Shown here: positions 43,843 through 53,949 of the stretch, piece by piece
Position numbering within the stretch: position 1 is the stretch's first letter
Layout of the letters: the number at the start of each line of letters is the position of its first letter
NCBI GenBank assembly: GCA_023014485.1
Contig: JAJOZX010000878.1
Coordinates: 707,501 to 771,500, forward strand
Direction: 5' to 3'
Source: Bathynomus jamesi
Lineage: Eukaryota; Arthropoda; Malacostraca; Isopoda; Cirolanidae
Length of the DNA stretch: 64,000 nucleotides
Notes under the pieces: model-generated
What the model was told of the DNA's origin: nothing
What the model saw: only the letters and a program-made list of their open reading frames with translations
The model's database searches: none
Made by a program: the position numbers and the translations under genes

Positions 43843-46078
43843 TTATTGAGGAAGGAATGAAGTTTTTTTGGCTTTCCGTCTGTTTTTTTCTTCGGGCACG
43901 TCTCGCTTCAAACACCAGCAATAGTCCGCCAGCATATTGATATCCCAGTTTCCCTGGTACCTCTCTTCCATTATTTTGATATCTTGGTGAAATCGTTCAC
44001 CCTGTTCCTCACTATAATCCCCGCAATTTCAGGAAAATAGTCCAAGTGGGACCACAAAAAGTGCATTTTTATGGACATAAGTGACCCATGAGCTTTGAAA
44101 GCTTCCATCAAGTTTTCGACAACGGACTCGTATTCTGGACTTCTACGCTTGCCAAGAAAATCAGTGACAACTGATTTGAATGCCTGCCGGGCATTCTTCT
44201 CAGTTGGAGTCATTGCGTTTTCGAACTGAGTATCCTTGATCAAAGTTCGAATTTGAGGACCATCAAAAACCCCAGCATTTAGTTTAGCATCAGATATATG
44301 AGGAAATTTACTTTCGAGATATCGGAATGCTGAACCCTCCTTATTCATTGATTTGATGAAATTTTTCATCAAGCCCAGCTTAATATGAAGTGGTGGGAGC
44401 AAAATTTTTGTTGGTGGTACAAGGGGCACTGAAACGACATTATGCGACCCAGGTTCAAAATTCTCTCTGGATGCCCATTCACGCTCTGCATAGTGCGTCT
44501 CATCCGCTCGGCTATCCCATTTGCAGAGGAAACATGGGTATTTCGTGTATCCCCCTTGCATTCCCAATACAAATGCCACAATCTGAAAAAAAATGAAGAT
44601 ATTTAAAGAATTTAGAGAATTTGTTCTATCAGATAAAAAAATCTATGCATTGGACTGTATCACTTCTGTGGGGAAGTTAAGTGTTCTTATACGCTCTCAA
44701 ATAACCTTTGGAAAAACAACATAGTCAATAGCAATAGTTTACTTATGATATTAGTATTACCTTCAAATCTCCACAGATCCTCCAGTTATGTTGGTCGTAT
44801 ACGAGAGCATCCAGTAAAATTTTCATGTTATCGTAGCTCTCAGTAAGTTGTACGGAATGTGCTACAGGGACTGATGCAACCCTATTCCCAATGTTGAGAA
44901 GTACTGCTTTCAAACTTCGTTTAGACGAGTCTATAAATAGCCTCCATTCTGATGCGTTATATGGCAGGCCCAAGCATTCGATTAGCCCTCAACATTGCAG
45001 CAGTACACTAAGGAAGAGGTATTTTCGTGCATTGCAAAAAACTTGCGGAATTCTTCCTCTCGTTTCCTATACCAGGAGAATGTTGTTCCCGGAGCCAGCA
45101 AGTTGTCCTCTCGAAGTCGTGAGCCCAAGATCTCGGCAGCTAATTTGGAAAGTCCTAAATCCCTGGTAAGATCATTAAGTTTGGCCTGGTTGAGAGGCCT
45201 CGGCTCATTTGAAGCGGTATTTTGAGGTATATACGACTGGGACTGGTCATTGGTCATTGATTCATCATCAGAATCATCGAAGTCCAGGGTTTGAGGGGGT
45301 CGGGTATTGGAATTCCAGGACCATGGGGTACAGGTCTCATAGCAGAAGGAATGTCAGGGTATACAACAATGTGTTTATTCTTCTTGTTAACTCCTGAAAA
45401 TAGAAACACAGAAACATGGATATAAAACTTGCATATGAAATAGAAGAAGCATTCAGACAGTGGCGGCTCGTGAGGGAAGGCTGCGGTCTGTAAGATATGA
45501 AATAGGTCGATGGAGTCTGTATATTTTCTTTCTTTTTCATTCATATTGTCCCTTCGGGGACAATATGAATGAAAAAAAGAAAATATACAATCATTGTATA
45601 TGTAAATGTAACTTGTATAACAATATGTAGGTGTAAATGTATTTTCTATAACAATATGTATATGTAAATGTATGATTACCATTATGGTGAATATTATGCT
45701 ATATATGGTGAATATTATGTCAAGTTTCATACGAGGATTTCAAAATATTTAAGAAAAATAAATTTATAAGCCCACCTTGGAGGTTTGTCATGCAGAAATA
45801 GCAATCTGTCACGTGATCCTTTCCTTCTCTCCAAATCATGGGAATTCCAAAAGGCAAAGATTTCTCTCTGCCTTTGCTCCATCTTCTCAAATTTTCACGC
45901 ACGTCTTGCAGCACATATGAGGGGCGAAATTTTTGTCCTGGTCCCCTAGCTTAATTCCAAAGTATGCTCTATACATTGTCTTCACAAATTTAGTGATTTG
46001 GGACTGGTTATTTGGCATGGTAACCGTCCCACATATGTAGCAGAATCTATTGGGATCATTTTTACACGCTCTATTCAT
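43843..46078 (-). pseudogene. X3 protein, most complete X-family putative transposase, with two introns
   Basis: Start Met at 46078 (NRACKNDPNRFCYICG); Cys-rich N-domain (APHMCCKTC; MIWREGKDHVTDCYFC). Intron 1 spans 45394-45775 (GTGGGC ... TTTTCAG) and joins NLQ to GVNKKNKHIVV in frame. Then IPSAMRPVPHG, the helix block LNDLTRDLGLSKLAAEILGS, and WRLFIDSSKRSLKAVLL (proposed Asp 1). RICGDLK (Asp 2) ends at intron 2 (44583-44760; GTAATA ... TTTTCAG) and joins IVAFVLG in frame. CFLCKWDSRADE, PPLHIKLGLMKNF, GVFDGPQIR, FLWSHLDYFPE follow, then after a frameshift near 44020 GERFHQDIKIMEERYQG (proposed Glu) and stop at 43843. Another small frameshift is near 44978. The family was not recognised; transposase role is inferred. 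Confidence 0.75.
45458..45588. repeat. hAT end fragment and TTCG-loop hairpin in X3 intron 1
   Basis: CAGTGGCGGCTCGTGAG at 45458 resembles the hAT-2 left tip. At 45519-45552 an arm ending CATATTGTCCC is inverted at 45557-45588 around a TTCG tetraloop. The intron otherwise has nothing coding. Confidence 0.65.
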
Positions 46079-46444
46079 TATGAAATATTTTATCTATATG
46101 CCTGAAAAGTAAAAAAAGATATTATACAAGTCACCGTGTGAAACAAGTGATGATAGATGTTACTGTTCCAATTCCGCTTTGACAAAATCACGAAAAATTC
46201 TATTTTACTTATGAGGCCATAGCCGGATAACCTGAGCTGATTGAGAAAAACGGATTGCAGATTCGAAATCAGCAGGAAACACTCTATAAGAATCACTTAC
46301 AAAACCCTTGACAGCAAAATTGATGCATACCAGTGTTATCGAACATAATTATATTGTAATTAAGCATCACTTATAAACCATTTCGACTCATAAACCTCGT
46401 AAATCTGAATAAAGCCTATGGTGCGCGACTTCTGAGACACCCTG

Positions 46445-46539
46445 TATATTAATCAAATAATAAGGACAGTATGATCGATGTCTTTGCATAATTATTTCTT
46501 GGGTATTTATCTTTCAACTTTTCACATGTTCATTTCACG
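46445..46539. other. Short unassigned spacer
   Basis: About 95 bp between M6 and LINE b; no feature. Confidence 0.5.
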
Positions 46540-47976
46540 GAGATTAGACTTGTTGCCAGTCCTCTTGAGTTATCCTGGTGAAGTAAAGAGTTGGTTTCTT
46601 GCGCTCTACACTTCACATAGCCAGGTACTCCTGGCTTACCTTGAATTGTTCTGAGCCAGGCGTCTAGTCCTCTTTGAAGATAGCCACCGCTACATTACTC
46701 GTTTTTCTCAGTTCCTTGGGCAGCTGGTTGAACAGTTATAACAAAACTATTTTCTTTTAGGGTTGAGAATGTTCCCTCCTTTATATGTTGGAACTATGTT
46801 CGCTCTCTTTAGGATGCTCAGTATTTCTCCTGTGTCTAGTGATCATCTCCATATCCAATATACAGTAGTGGTTTAGCGATTTCATTCTTGCAGTTTTTTA
46901 TAAGTGTGGCATTCCATTTGCCCGGGCCTGCCGCCGAGTGTGTTTATAGTTTCCCTATAGCTTGTGTGATATCATCTGTTGTGAAGTCAAAGTCCGTCAT
47001 ACTCGTACTTTCCCCTTGTAGTTCTTCTTCAAAGAACCCGTTTTAATCGCACATTAGTTTATCGGTTTTGGGGATAATGAAAGGTGATTCATACGGAGCT
47101 TTTAATATTTCAGTTATTTCTTTTAGATCATCGGTTAAAACAGTGTTTTCATTCTTTAAAGGTCCGATATTCGCGTGATTTTTCGTCTCCCTTTTTTGCA
47201 AAATTATAGAAGTATTTTGAGTAATCTTTCTCAATTAGACCCTGTATCTCTACTCTCCAGTTTATCGTTTAATAATTTTCTGATGGTGTTGTTTTTGCAT
47301 TTCTTAATTTTACAGTAACTCTTTTTCTCTTGCGGAACATTGACCTCTTTTGTCTCTCGAACCTGCTTCTCTTTCCACTTTGTTGTTTATTTTTGGGACA
47401 TGTCTCTCCACAATTTCTAGCGTCTTCTCTTCTAGGGTTATTAGCTTCTCTTCCGTTGTCTTTAAAGATGGATCTCCAGTCTCTTGTTTTAATGATGGAT
47501 GCAATACCTTCCCAATTTTTAGCCTTGGAGTGAAAATAAAAAATTTTGAATTTGCTTCTTTCTATAGCGCTTGTTCTTTCCTTCCCTGTTGCTTTTATAT
47601 TGGTTGTTATTTCAATAATATTGTGATCTGATATTATAGTTGGGGATATTTCTATGTTATCAATTAGGTTGCTATTGTTCTTGAATACCAAATATCTAGG
47701 CAGTTGTTTTTTCTTGTATTACTGTTATTTCTTGAGTTAACATAAATTCATCGGCTAGAGCTAGCAGCATTTTTGCCCGCTCCTGGTCTTCCTGTGTGCC
47801 TCCCTTGTCTTGGTTTATACATATATTCCTTCTATCCTTCTATATTTCATAGATGGGAAATTAAAATCACCGCAGAGAATAATATTTGGGGTTGGGGAGT
47901 GTAGAACTTGCATTCAGTTCTTGATCTCTGTTATGGTATATCAGAATTTTGTAGTTCGAATGTTCAGGGGTTTATA

Positions 47977-49355
47977 CTAGGGGCACTCAATATATTTTGC
48001 CCCACCCTTTTTTCTTAGCTAAATAATAGGCCATGGGGCTGAAATGTCTTTTAGGCCGTAAGTTTGAACTTCTGCACCTCTCATAACCGGATTTTTTCAC
48101 TTTGAACCTCCCCTCCTTGTATAAAACCGCTTTTAAACCCCCTTGTATAAAATCGATGGTTAACGCAGTTTCGAAAATGGCGTCTGACAGTGATGTGCGT
48201 CGTAAACAGACAGCTGTTATCGAGTTCTTTACCGCAGAGAAGGAAACAGTTGGAAATATTCACAAACGTCTACAAAACGTTTACGGAGATGCTGCTGTTG
48301 ATCGAAGCACAGTTGGACGCTGGTCTAAACGTGTGAGATCATCAGAGAGAGGGAAGGCCAGTCTCGATGATGAGCCAAGCAGCGGTCGCCCGACATCGGC
48401 TGTGACATTTCACACTGTACAACGTGCTAACAGCATCATTCGATCAAATCGGATTCGTCACATACAAGGAGCTATCACTGGAGCTAGGAATTAGTGAAGG
48501 AAATGTGAATACGATAATTCAGCAACTACGATACTCAAAAGTGTGTTCACGGTTTGTTCCTCGCCAACTGACTGAAGATCACAAAGCCCAAAGAAAAGAA
48601 ATTGCTTCTGAGTCGTTGGTTCGATACGAAACAGAAGGGGATGACTTCCTTTCACGAATTGTGAATGGGGGTGAGACTTTGGTACACCACTTTGAACCTG
48701 AAACAAAACGCTAATCCATGGAGTGGCATCACGCAGACTCCCCACGCAAGAAAAAGTTCAAAATAGCTCCCTCTACAGGGAAGTTTATGCCCACCATCTT
48801 CTGGGACATGAAAGTGGTGATTCTGGTGGACATTATGAGGAAAAGACAAACAATCAACTCAGAGGCATATATTGCTACCTTACAGAAACTCCAGAGACGT
48901 ATAAAGCGAGCTCGACCGGAGAGAAAACTGGAACACGTCCTTCTTTTGCACGATAACGCAAGACCACACAACAGTTTGCAAACAAGAGAGGCCACTACGA
49001 AAATGCGCTTGACTGTGTTACCCCACCCTCCATACAGCCCAGATCTGGCACCTTCAAACTTCCATTTGTTTGGGCCAATGAAGGATGCTATTCGTGGAAG
49101 AAAGTTTCAGAGTGGCGATGAGGTTGTTGAGGAGGTTAAGAGGTGGCTCCAGCGAAGCCCAACAGACTTTTATCAGCAAGGAATAAAGGACCTTGTTTCG
49201 AGGTGGAGGAAAGCCGTAGAAAGGATGGAGACTATGTGGAAAAATAAAAACTTGTAAAAAAGGTATGTAACTACTTGTGTACAAAATTTCTGGAACTTAC
49301 AAGGAAAGTTGGAAAGAAAATAAAAGGTGGGGCAAAATATATTGAGTGGCCCTCG
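47977..49355 (+). mobile_element. M8, DD34D mariner (sister copy of M2)
   Basis: CTAGGGGCACTCAATATATT at 47977 and its inverse ending at 49355, with TA on both sides. It splits LINE b. Compared with M2 it has no X4 insertion and so supplies M2's empty site. Confidence 0.9.
48177..49257 (+). pseudogene. M8 mariner transposase, catalytic residues lost
   Basis: Start at 48177 (MASDSDVRRKQTAVIEFFTA). The HTH pair includes NIHKRLQNVYGDAAVDRSTV and YKELSLELGISEG, with a frameshift near 48455. The first catalytic motif reads NGGETLVHHF where M2 has GDETWVHHF, so Asp is replaced by Gly. A stop follows at 48713. The second Asp is present (LLLHDNARPH, about 48945). The third motif reads SPDLAPSNFHLF, with Asn for Asp at the DD34D position (34 residues after the second). 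It ends MWKNKNL at 49257. Two of three catalytic Asp are lost, so it could not cut even if translated. Confidence 0.9.
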
Positions 49356-49865
49356 TATATTACAATTATTGCCATGTTTAATTTTTCAATTTTTCCTACT
49401 ACTAATTCTACGTAGTTCTCTGAAATCCTTAATCATTTCTGCCATATGTTTAGTTTTGTGTATACATAAATAACACATCCTCCTTTTCGTCTTACTGTTC
49501 TGTCTGCTCGAAGTATGTTATAGTTGTCAATTTGTATTTCTTTTTCGTCGATACAAAACTCAGTTTTTACAGTCCGTCTGGCAGTCCTTTCAGATGAGGC
49601 ATGTAAATTCTGTCCTTCTTTCTTGCACGAGTCATTTCAGGTATGTGACTTTATCCAGGAATGGTTTGGTTGTAGGCCCTGTATGTTGGCTACGATTATT
49701 TTATTTTTTCGTTTTCAATTTCTTCTTTATGTAATTCAGATTCGTTATCCCTTGGTGGTGCATGTTTCGTTGCCTTGTGATCCTCCGAGAATTTTTCTTC
49801 TTTATCTGTTTCGATATATGTTGTCCCGATATCGTATGTAATTTCTTTCTGCATATACCTTTCAA

Positions 49866-50345
49866 ACGTTCCGCGCGATGATTCCTCATTTCACGAAAGT
49901 CAAGCTTGTCGCCCCTCCTCTCGAGTTGGCCTGGTGAAGTAGCGAGTTGGTTTCTTGTACTCTCCACCTCGCATAGCCAGGTACGCCCGGCTCATCGAGG
50001 ATTGTTCTGAGTCAGGTGTCTATTCTTCTTTTGAAGATGTCCACTGCAACACCACTCGTGTTTCTTAGATCTTTGGGCAGCTGATTAAACAGTTTTGGTC
50101 CTCTCACAACAAAACTATTTTCTTTTAGGGTTAAGGATGTTCCTTGTCTAGCCTTTAATTTGGAAACACGACACAGTCTTCCTTTTCTATTTTCCACTGT
50201 TGTTTGTGGAGTTACAGGGTTTAGAGTAAGATTAAGGACTAGTTTCTCCATTATTTTGCAAGTGTAAATGATGGTGTATCTCTCTCCCTTGTTTCCAGTG
50301 AATGAGGTTTAATTCGCGTAACCTTTCCCAGTAGTTTAGGGCTTA
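49866..50345 (-). mobile_element. LINE c, 3' fragment of a CR1-type LINE
   Basis: Minus-strand C-terminal coding (VVRGPKLFNQLPKDLRNTSG; 50012-50251) and 3' end, matching LINE a and LINE d. 5'-truncated near 50345. The reading frame is open over the fragment. Confidence 0.78.
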
Positions 50346-50648
50346 GTCCCAGTAGTTAGTGTGTGTGTATATATATACACACACTCGTATATATGAGATG
50401 ATGATGATCTGTCTGGATGTCTGATGTTCTATGTTCTATGTTCGTTCACATACGCCTGAAACGTCTGGGTAATCTACACCAAATTTAGTATACACCTTCA
50501 GGCAGAACCAGGGAAAGTTTCAGTAACACACCCGCCCCTTTCAGTGCAACCACTTCTGGGTTGTTTCGGGTGGCGTTTGTTGCGCAAAGTGCAGTGGACT
50601 TTTAGTGTATATGTGTGTATATATATGTATATATATATATATACATAC

Positions 50649-50714
<66 letters not shown>

Positions 50715-50913
50715 CGCGCTTTTGACAGACACGTACAGAACATGATAAAAATAAAGCATAGTATCACATAAAGGAATATATCTGCGAAACGTTATGGCCA
50801 AACCAAAATCTCTGAAGAGGTAACAGGTGAAAAAAGATTTGTTACTTTCTTTGTTCGAAATTTTCTTAGATCATATCCCAAAATTTGTATTCTGTTTTTT
50901 CAAGCTATTGGGT

Positions 50914-50979
<66 letters not shown>

Positions 50980-51060
50980 TTACTTATGTGAGTTCGAACG
51001 ACGGTTCAGGATCGACCTGCAGTCGACCCTCTGCAGCATATATATATATATATATATATA
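50346..51060. repeat. (AT)n/(GT)n microsatellites and LINE tail fragment
   Basis: (TA/GT)n tracts at 50360-50395, 50605-50715, 50925-50980 and 51041-51060. Between them, 50984-51040 (with GACGGTTCAGGATCGACC) matches, inverted, the sequence after LINE e at about 55575-55630. No gene. Confidence 0.65.
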
Positions 51061-51105
51061 TGAAAAGAAGGATCACACAACGGCAAACATTTTCATTTAT
51101 TTGTA

Positions 51106-51145
51106 CATCAGACGTTTCGACAAATCTTTTGTCATCATCAGTGAG
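51106..51145 (-). ncRNA. Hammerhead-ribozyme-like motif in the Penelope-like element
   Basis: On the minus strand: CTGATGA, then GACAAA and TTTGTC able to pair as stem II around AGA, then GAAAC and immediately GTC followed by TGATG. These match the invariant core order of a hammerhead (CUGANGA, stem II, GAAA, cleavage after GUC). Stem I would be about 3 bp (TCA with TGA) and stem III only 2 bp without a loop. Such minimal forms are known from Penelope-like elements. Self-cleavage is not shown. Confidence 0.68.
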
Positions 51146-51517
51146 TTAAGTCTTAAAACCTTAAAACAAAATTGAAAAGTGAAAGTTACATCATACAATA
51201 TTAAGACCATTAAATTAAAACCTTAAAGCAAAATGAAAATTGCATCAATACAAAATTAAAACATTTAAATTTCATCACTATAAAAACTAAAATTAAATTA
51301 AATTTCATCACTATAAAACTAAAATTAATTACCTCAATAGGTAAATACACAATGTTTACATCCACCTCCATACTTGGCAAAGTCTAAGAGACCACTAGGT
51401 GGTCAGGGGATTAGAAAGGGTATATCTGTGAAACACGGTTGGTTTCAAAAGAGTCTTAATTTGTAGGATGAGCTATTATTATTAAGGGAGGGTTTGTTTC
51501 TATAGATGTACAAGATT

Positions 51518-53836
51518 CTAAATTCGGAGTTCTGTAAGGTTATTGGATCTAGTTAAAATTTCAAACTGAGTTTTGTGAAGGGGATGGTCGTTTTCATTAC
51601 TGTGGTTTCTAATTGCGGATTGTGGAGGGCTACTGAGGGGACGGTTGGTACGGACTGACAAGCCCAAATGTTGAGAAAGGCGCACCTCCAGTTGGAGTTT
51701 GAGTGCTGCCAATATACGCAGCCTTACAGCTGTCGCACGTGTATTTGTAAACAACATTGGGGCATACAGTTTTGGGGAATTCATCTTTGAACTTTAAAAA
51801 ATTTGATAATTTAAGTGGGTTGACGAAGGCGAATCTAAAATTTATTTGGGGATAACTAGACTTGAGTAGTTTGGACAATTCACCTCGAATACGCAATGAT
51901 AAATAACCATAAAAAGGTAATTTAATATATCTGGTTTCTTTTTGTACTGTAGTTACGGGGAGTTTAGTATCAAAAGTGTTATTTAAAAATTTCTTTAATT
52001 GGTTATCGATAGATGAGAAGGGTAGTAATTGTTAATAAAGTACTGTTTTAAAAATTTAAATTCTTCGTTTAACGAAAAGTATCCGAACAAATACGGTAAC
52101 TTCTTGTTAATAATGTTACTATAGCACTAATCTTATATTTATAAAACATACACTTAAATAATTGGTTCCCAAGCCAGTAAAAGTTTGTTTCCGAAATAGT
52201 GAAGTATGGAACTTATTATGGGCCCGTTTAACTAAAACATCCAGGAAAGGTAAACTATTATTTGTTTCGTTTTCACACGTGTACTTAATATTACTATGTT
52301 GTTTATTAAGATATCACGAAAAGTTTTACGTGTGAAGGATGGTTAAATATTAAGAAAGTGTCATCATCACACGTATCTTCTGTAATATATGGGTTTAAAA
52401 CTACTAGGACAATTTTTCAACCAAATTTCTTCGTAATGGCAAAGAAATGCATTTGCTAGTGTTGGGCTTAACGGGGAACCCATAGCTACCCCATCAATTT
52501 GGCTGTAAAGGTTGCTATTAAATAAGAAAAGATTATCAAAACACACTATTTCGAGAAGGTTTTTAAATTGAGTCTGAGTGAGGCCATTAATAAGAGTATT
52601 ATCAGTAGTGAATAACTTATTTAGTATGATATTTAATGTTTCTTTTAACGGGACATTAGTAAACATGATGAGACATCAAAACTGGCCATAGTAAGAGAAT
52701 CGGCATGATTGATCTCTTTTATCTCTTTAGCAAAATCAAACGAGTTGTTAATAGAATAATCATTAAAGGTGAGTTTTGAAAGCAAGGGAACGAAGATTTA
52801 GCTAAGTTATAATTGAATGTACCACATGCCGAAAGAATAGGTCTTAGTGGGAAATTTGGCTTGTGGACTTTAGGTAAACCATATAGAATTCCTGGATTAG
52901 AACCAGAAGCAAATAAAAAATTGTATGTATTGTCAGCAATAATATTACTATTTTTTAATTTACGCAAACACCTATTAAGTTTTCTTCGAGTTTTAGTAAT
53001 TTAGACAGGACATTCTTTTTTACCCTTTTAAATTTAGACGTATCCGACAAAATTGTCTCCATTCTATTTATGTAAACTGTTGAATCAATCAGCACTACTC
53101 CTTTACCCTTATCCGGTTTTGTAATGATGACAGAGTTATCCTTTTTCAAATTATTAAGAATTTTAAAATCTTGCTTATTAAAGAGGGAGAAAACACCTTA
53201 TGGGGTTTAAAATTATAAAAATTCTTAAAAGATGCTCTCCACTTGTTTTACCAAGTTATGAACGAGAAATTTGGTCGGATCTCACAATTCTTAATATCAT
53301 GAGAAGATTTTCAAAGCCAGAGAAAATTTATAAAAATTTAGTTTATAATGAGGTAGATCAAAATTTAAGCCTAACGACAATATTTCTTTCTCTCTAATAC
53401 TTAAAACTTTATTAGAGAAATTACAAATAAAATTATCTGGATTATTAAAAAACGACTGAGTGATTCCCAATTTTTCCAATTTGGCAGCATGTATCCTTTT
53501 ATGTCTGTTGACAGTTTTTTCACAGCAAGTTTGAAATTTAGTAACTAAACAATGATAATCAATATAAGACACCCTAGATTTTAGACCAAACAGAGAATTT
53601 TTATATTTCAGCTTGAGAAAACTCACTGTTTTAGTTTTCGATTGAAGCTCCAAATTTAATAATTTATGTAGCCATGATTTATATAGTTTGGAGTTATGGA
53701 GGCGTTTATTATAAAGTTTAAATCTAAGGAAATTAGGCACAATATTATAACTTTTGCACTTAGACAAGAAACTCTCATCACAGATAGCCTTGTTCAGTTT
53801 CAAATAGACTCTTTCACATTGTCTGTAATAGTTCAA
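51518..53836 (-). pseudogene. Penelope-type reverse transcriptase with GIY-YIG endonuclease, broken
   Basis: Copies element RNA and cuts target DNA. N-terminal region at 53836-53297, about 180 residues, rich in Lys and Tyr. Then VIITKPDKGKGVVLID (about 53110), GILYGLPKVHKPNFPLRPIL (about 52850), MFTNVPLKETLN (52666), QIDGVAMGSPLSPTLANAF (about 52480) and YRRYV followed, after a shift, by DDTFLIFNH at about 52365, the catalytic Asp pair. The endonuclease zone is near 51720: VVYKYTCDSCKAAYIGSTQ, with the YIG element and a Cys pair, as in Penelope proteins. At least five frame breaks make it inactive. Confidence 0.82.
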
Positions 53837-53842
53837 TGTCTG

Positions 53843-53846
<4 letters not shown>

Positions 53847-53897
<51 letters not shown>

Positions 53898-53949
53898 AAA
53901 CCAAACCTATATTACTGAAGCATGTTCCAGGGAGATAAAGAAAATGTAG
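53847..53949. repeat. (AT)n microsatellite and short spacer
   Basis: AT tract 53849-53898, then about 50 bp of unassigned DNA before LINE e. Confidence 0.6.

Larger units (their letters stand above)
43560..46335 (-). mobile_element. X3, X-family transposon in M6 (2776 bp)
   Basis: The tip CACTGGTATGCAT (43560) is inverted as ATGCATACCAGTG (ending 46335). TTA is duplicated at 43557-43559 and 46336-46338. The other arm of M6 (around 41400-41425, reading TTCGATAATGTTCGAATAAT) is an intact paralogous empty site showing exactly where X3 went in. Confidence 0.9.
41314..46444. mobile_element. M6, mariner-type foldback carrying two layers of insertions
   Basis: The tip CAGGGTGTCTCAGAAGTCGC (41314) is inverted at the right end (46444), with TA on both sides. 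Arms are over 100 bp and nearly identical except for a short indel. Removing H3 (41466-43407) and X3 (43560-46335) leaves roughly a 410-bp palindromic MITE whose middle is the hairpin at 43411-43505. Confidence 0.87.
46540..49860 (-). mobile_element. LINE b, CR1-type LINE with internal deletion, split by M8
   Basis: 3' part 46540-46770 reads as the C-terminus of the LINE a type; the sequence then jumps near 46770 to the N-terminal reverse transcriptase block (ILKRANIVPT), so most of the polymerase is deleted. 46800-47975 holds the linker and the endonuclease (CGDFNFP near 47860). M8 lies at a TA inside the endonuclease, and coding resumes at 49360 (VELVVGKIEK) up to about 49860. Confidence 0.78.
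46560..49860 (-). pseudogene. LINE b endonuclease and reverse transcriptase remnants
   Basis: Recognisable pieces from the 3' side: a C-terminal LPKELRKT-like block near 46710; polymerase start near 46790-46960; ASFIIPKTDK-like linker (47043-47234); EIVERHVPKINNK (about 47400), shared with LINE a; and endonuclease residues with LIDNIEISPTIISDHNIIEI (47600-47650) and CGDFNFPS. Upstream of M8 a further endonuclease stretch is degraded by many stops. All frames are broken; no function remains. Confidence 0.7.
51061..53846 (-). mobile_element. Penelope-like retroelement
   Basis: Minus-strand element with a Penelope-type reverse transcriptase followed by a GIY-YIG endonuclease, and a 3' end with a hammerhead-like motif. 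Both flanks are (AT)n. About 2.8 kb is a usual length for one unit. Confidence 0.82.

Noticed and set aside
44982..45257. Host zinc-finger gene with introns at X3
   Set aside because: Terminal repeats, TTA duplication and related copies X1 and X2 show that it is a mobile element gene.
50544..50771. ORFs of 75-96 codons across AT/GT tracts (50498-51175, also 57697-58274 and 62028-62418)
   Set aside because: They encode Tyr-Ile or Val-Cys dipeptide runs from microsatellites; no coding signal.
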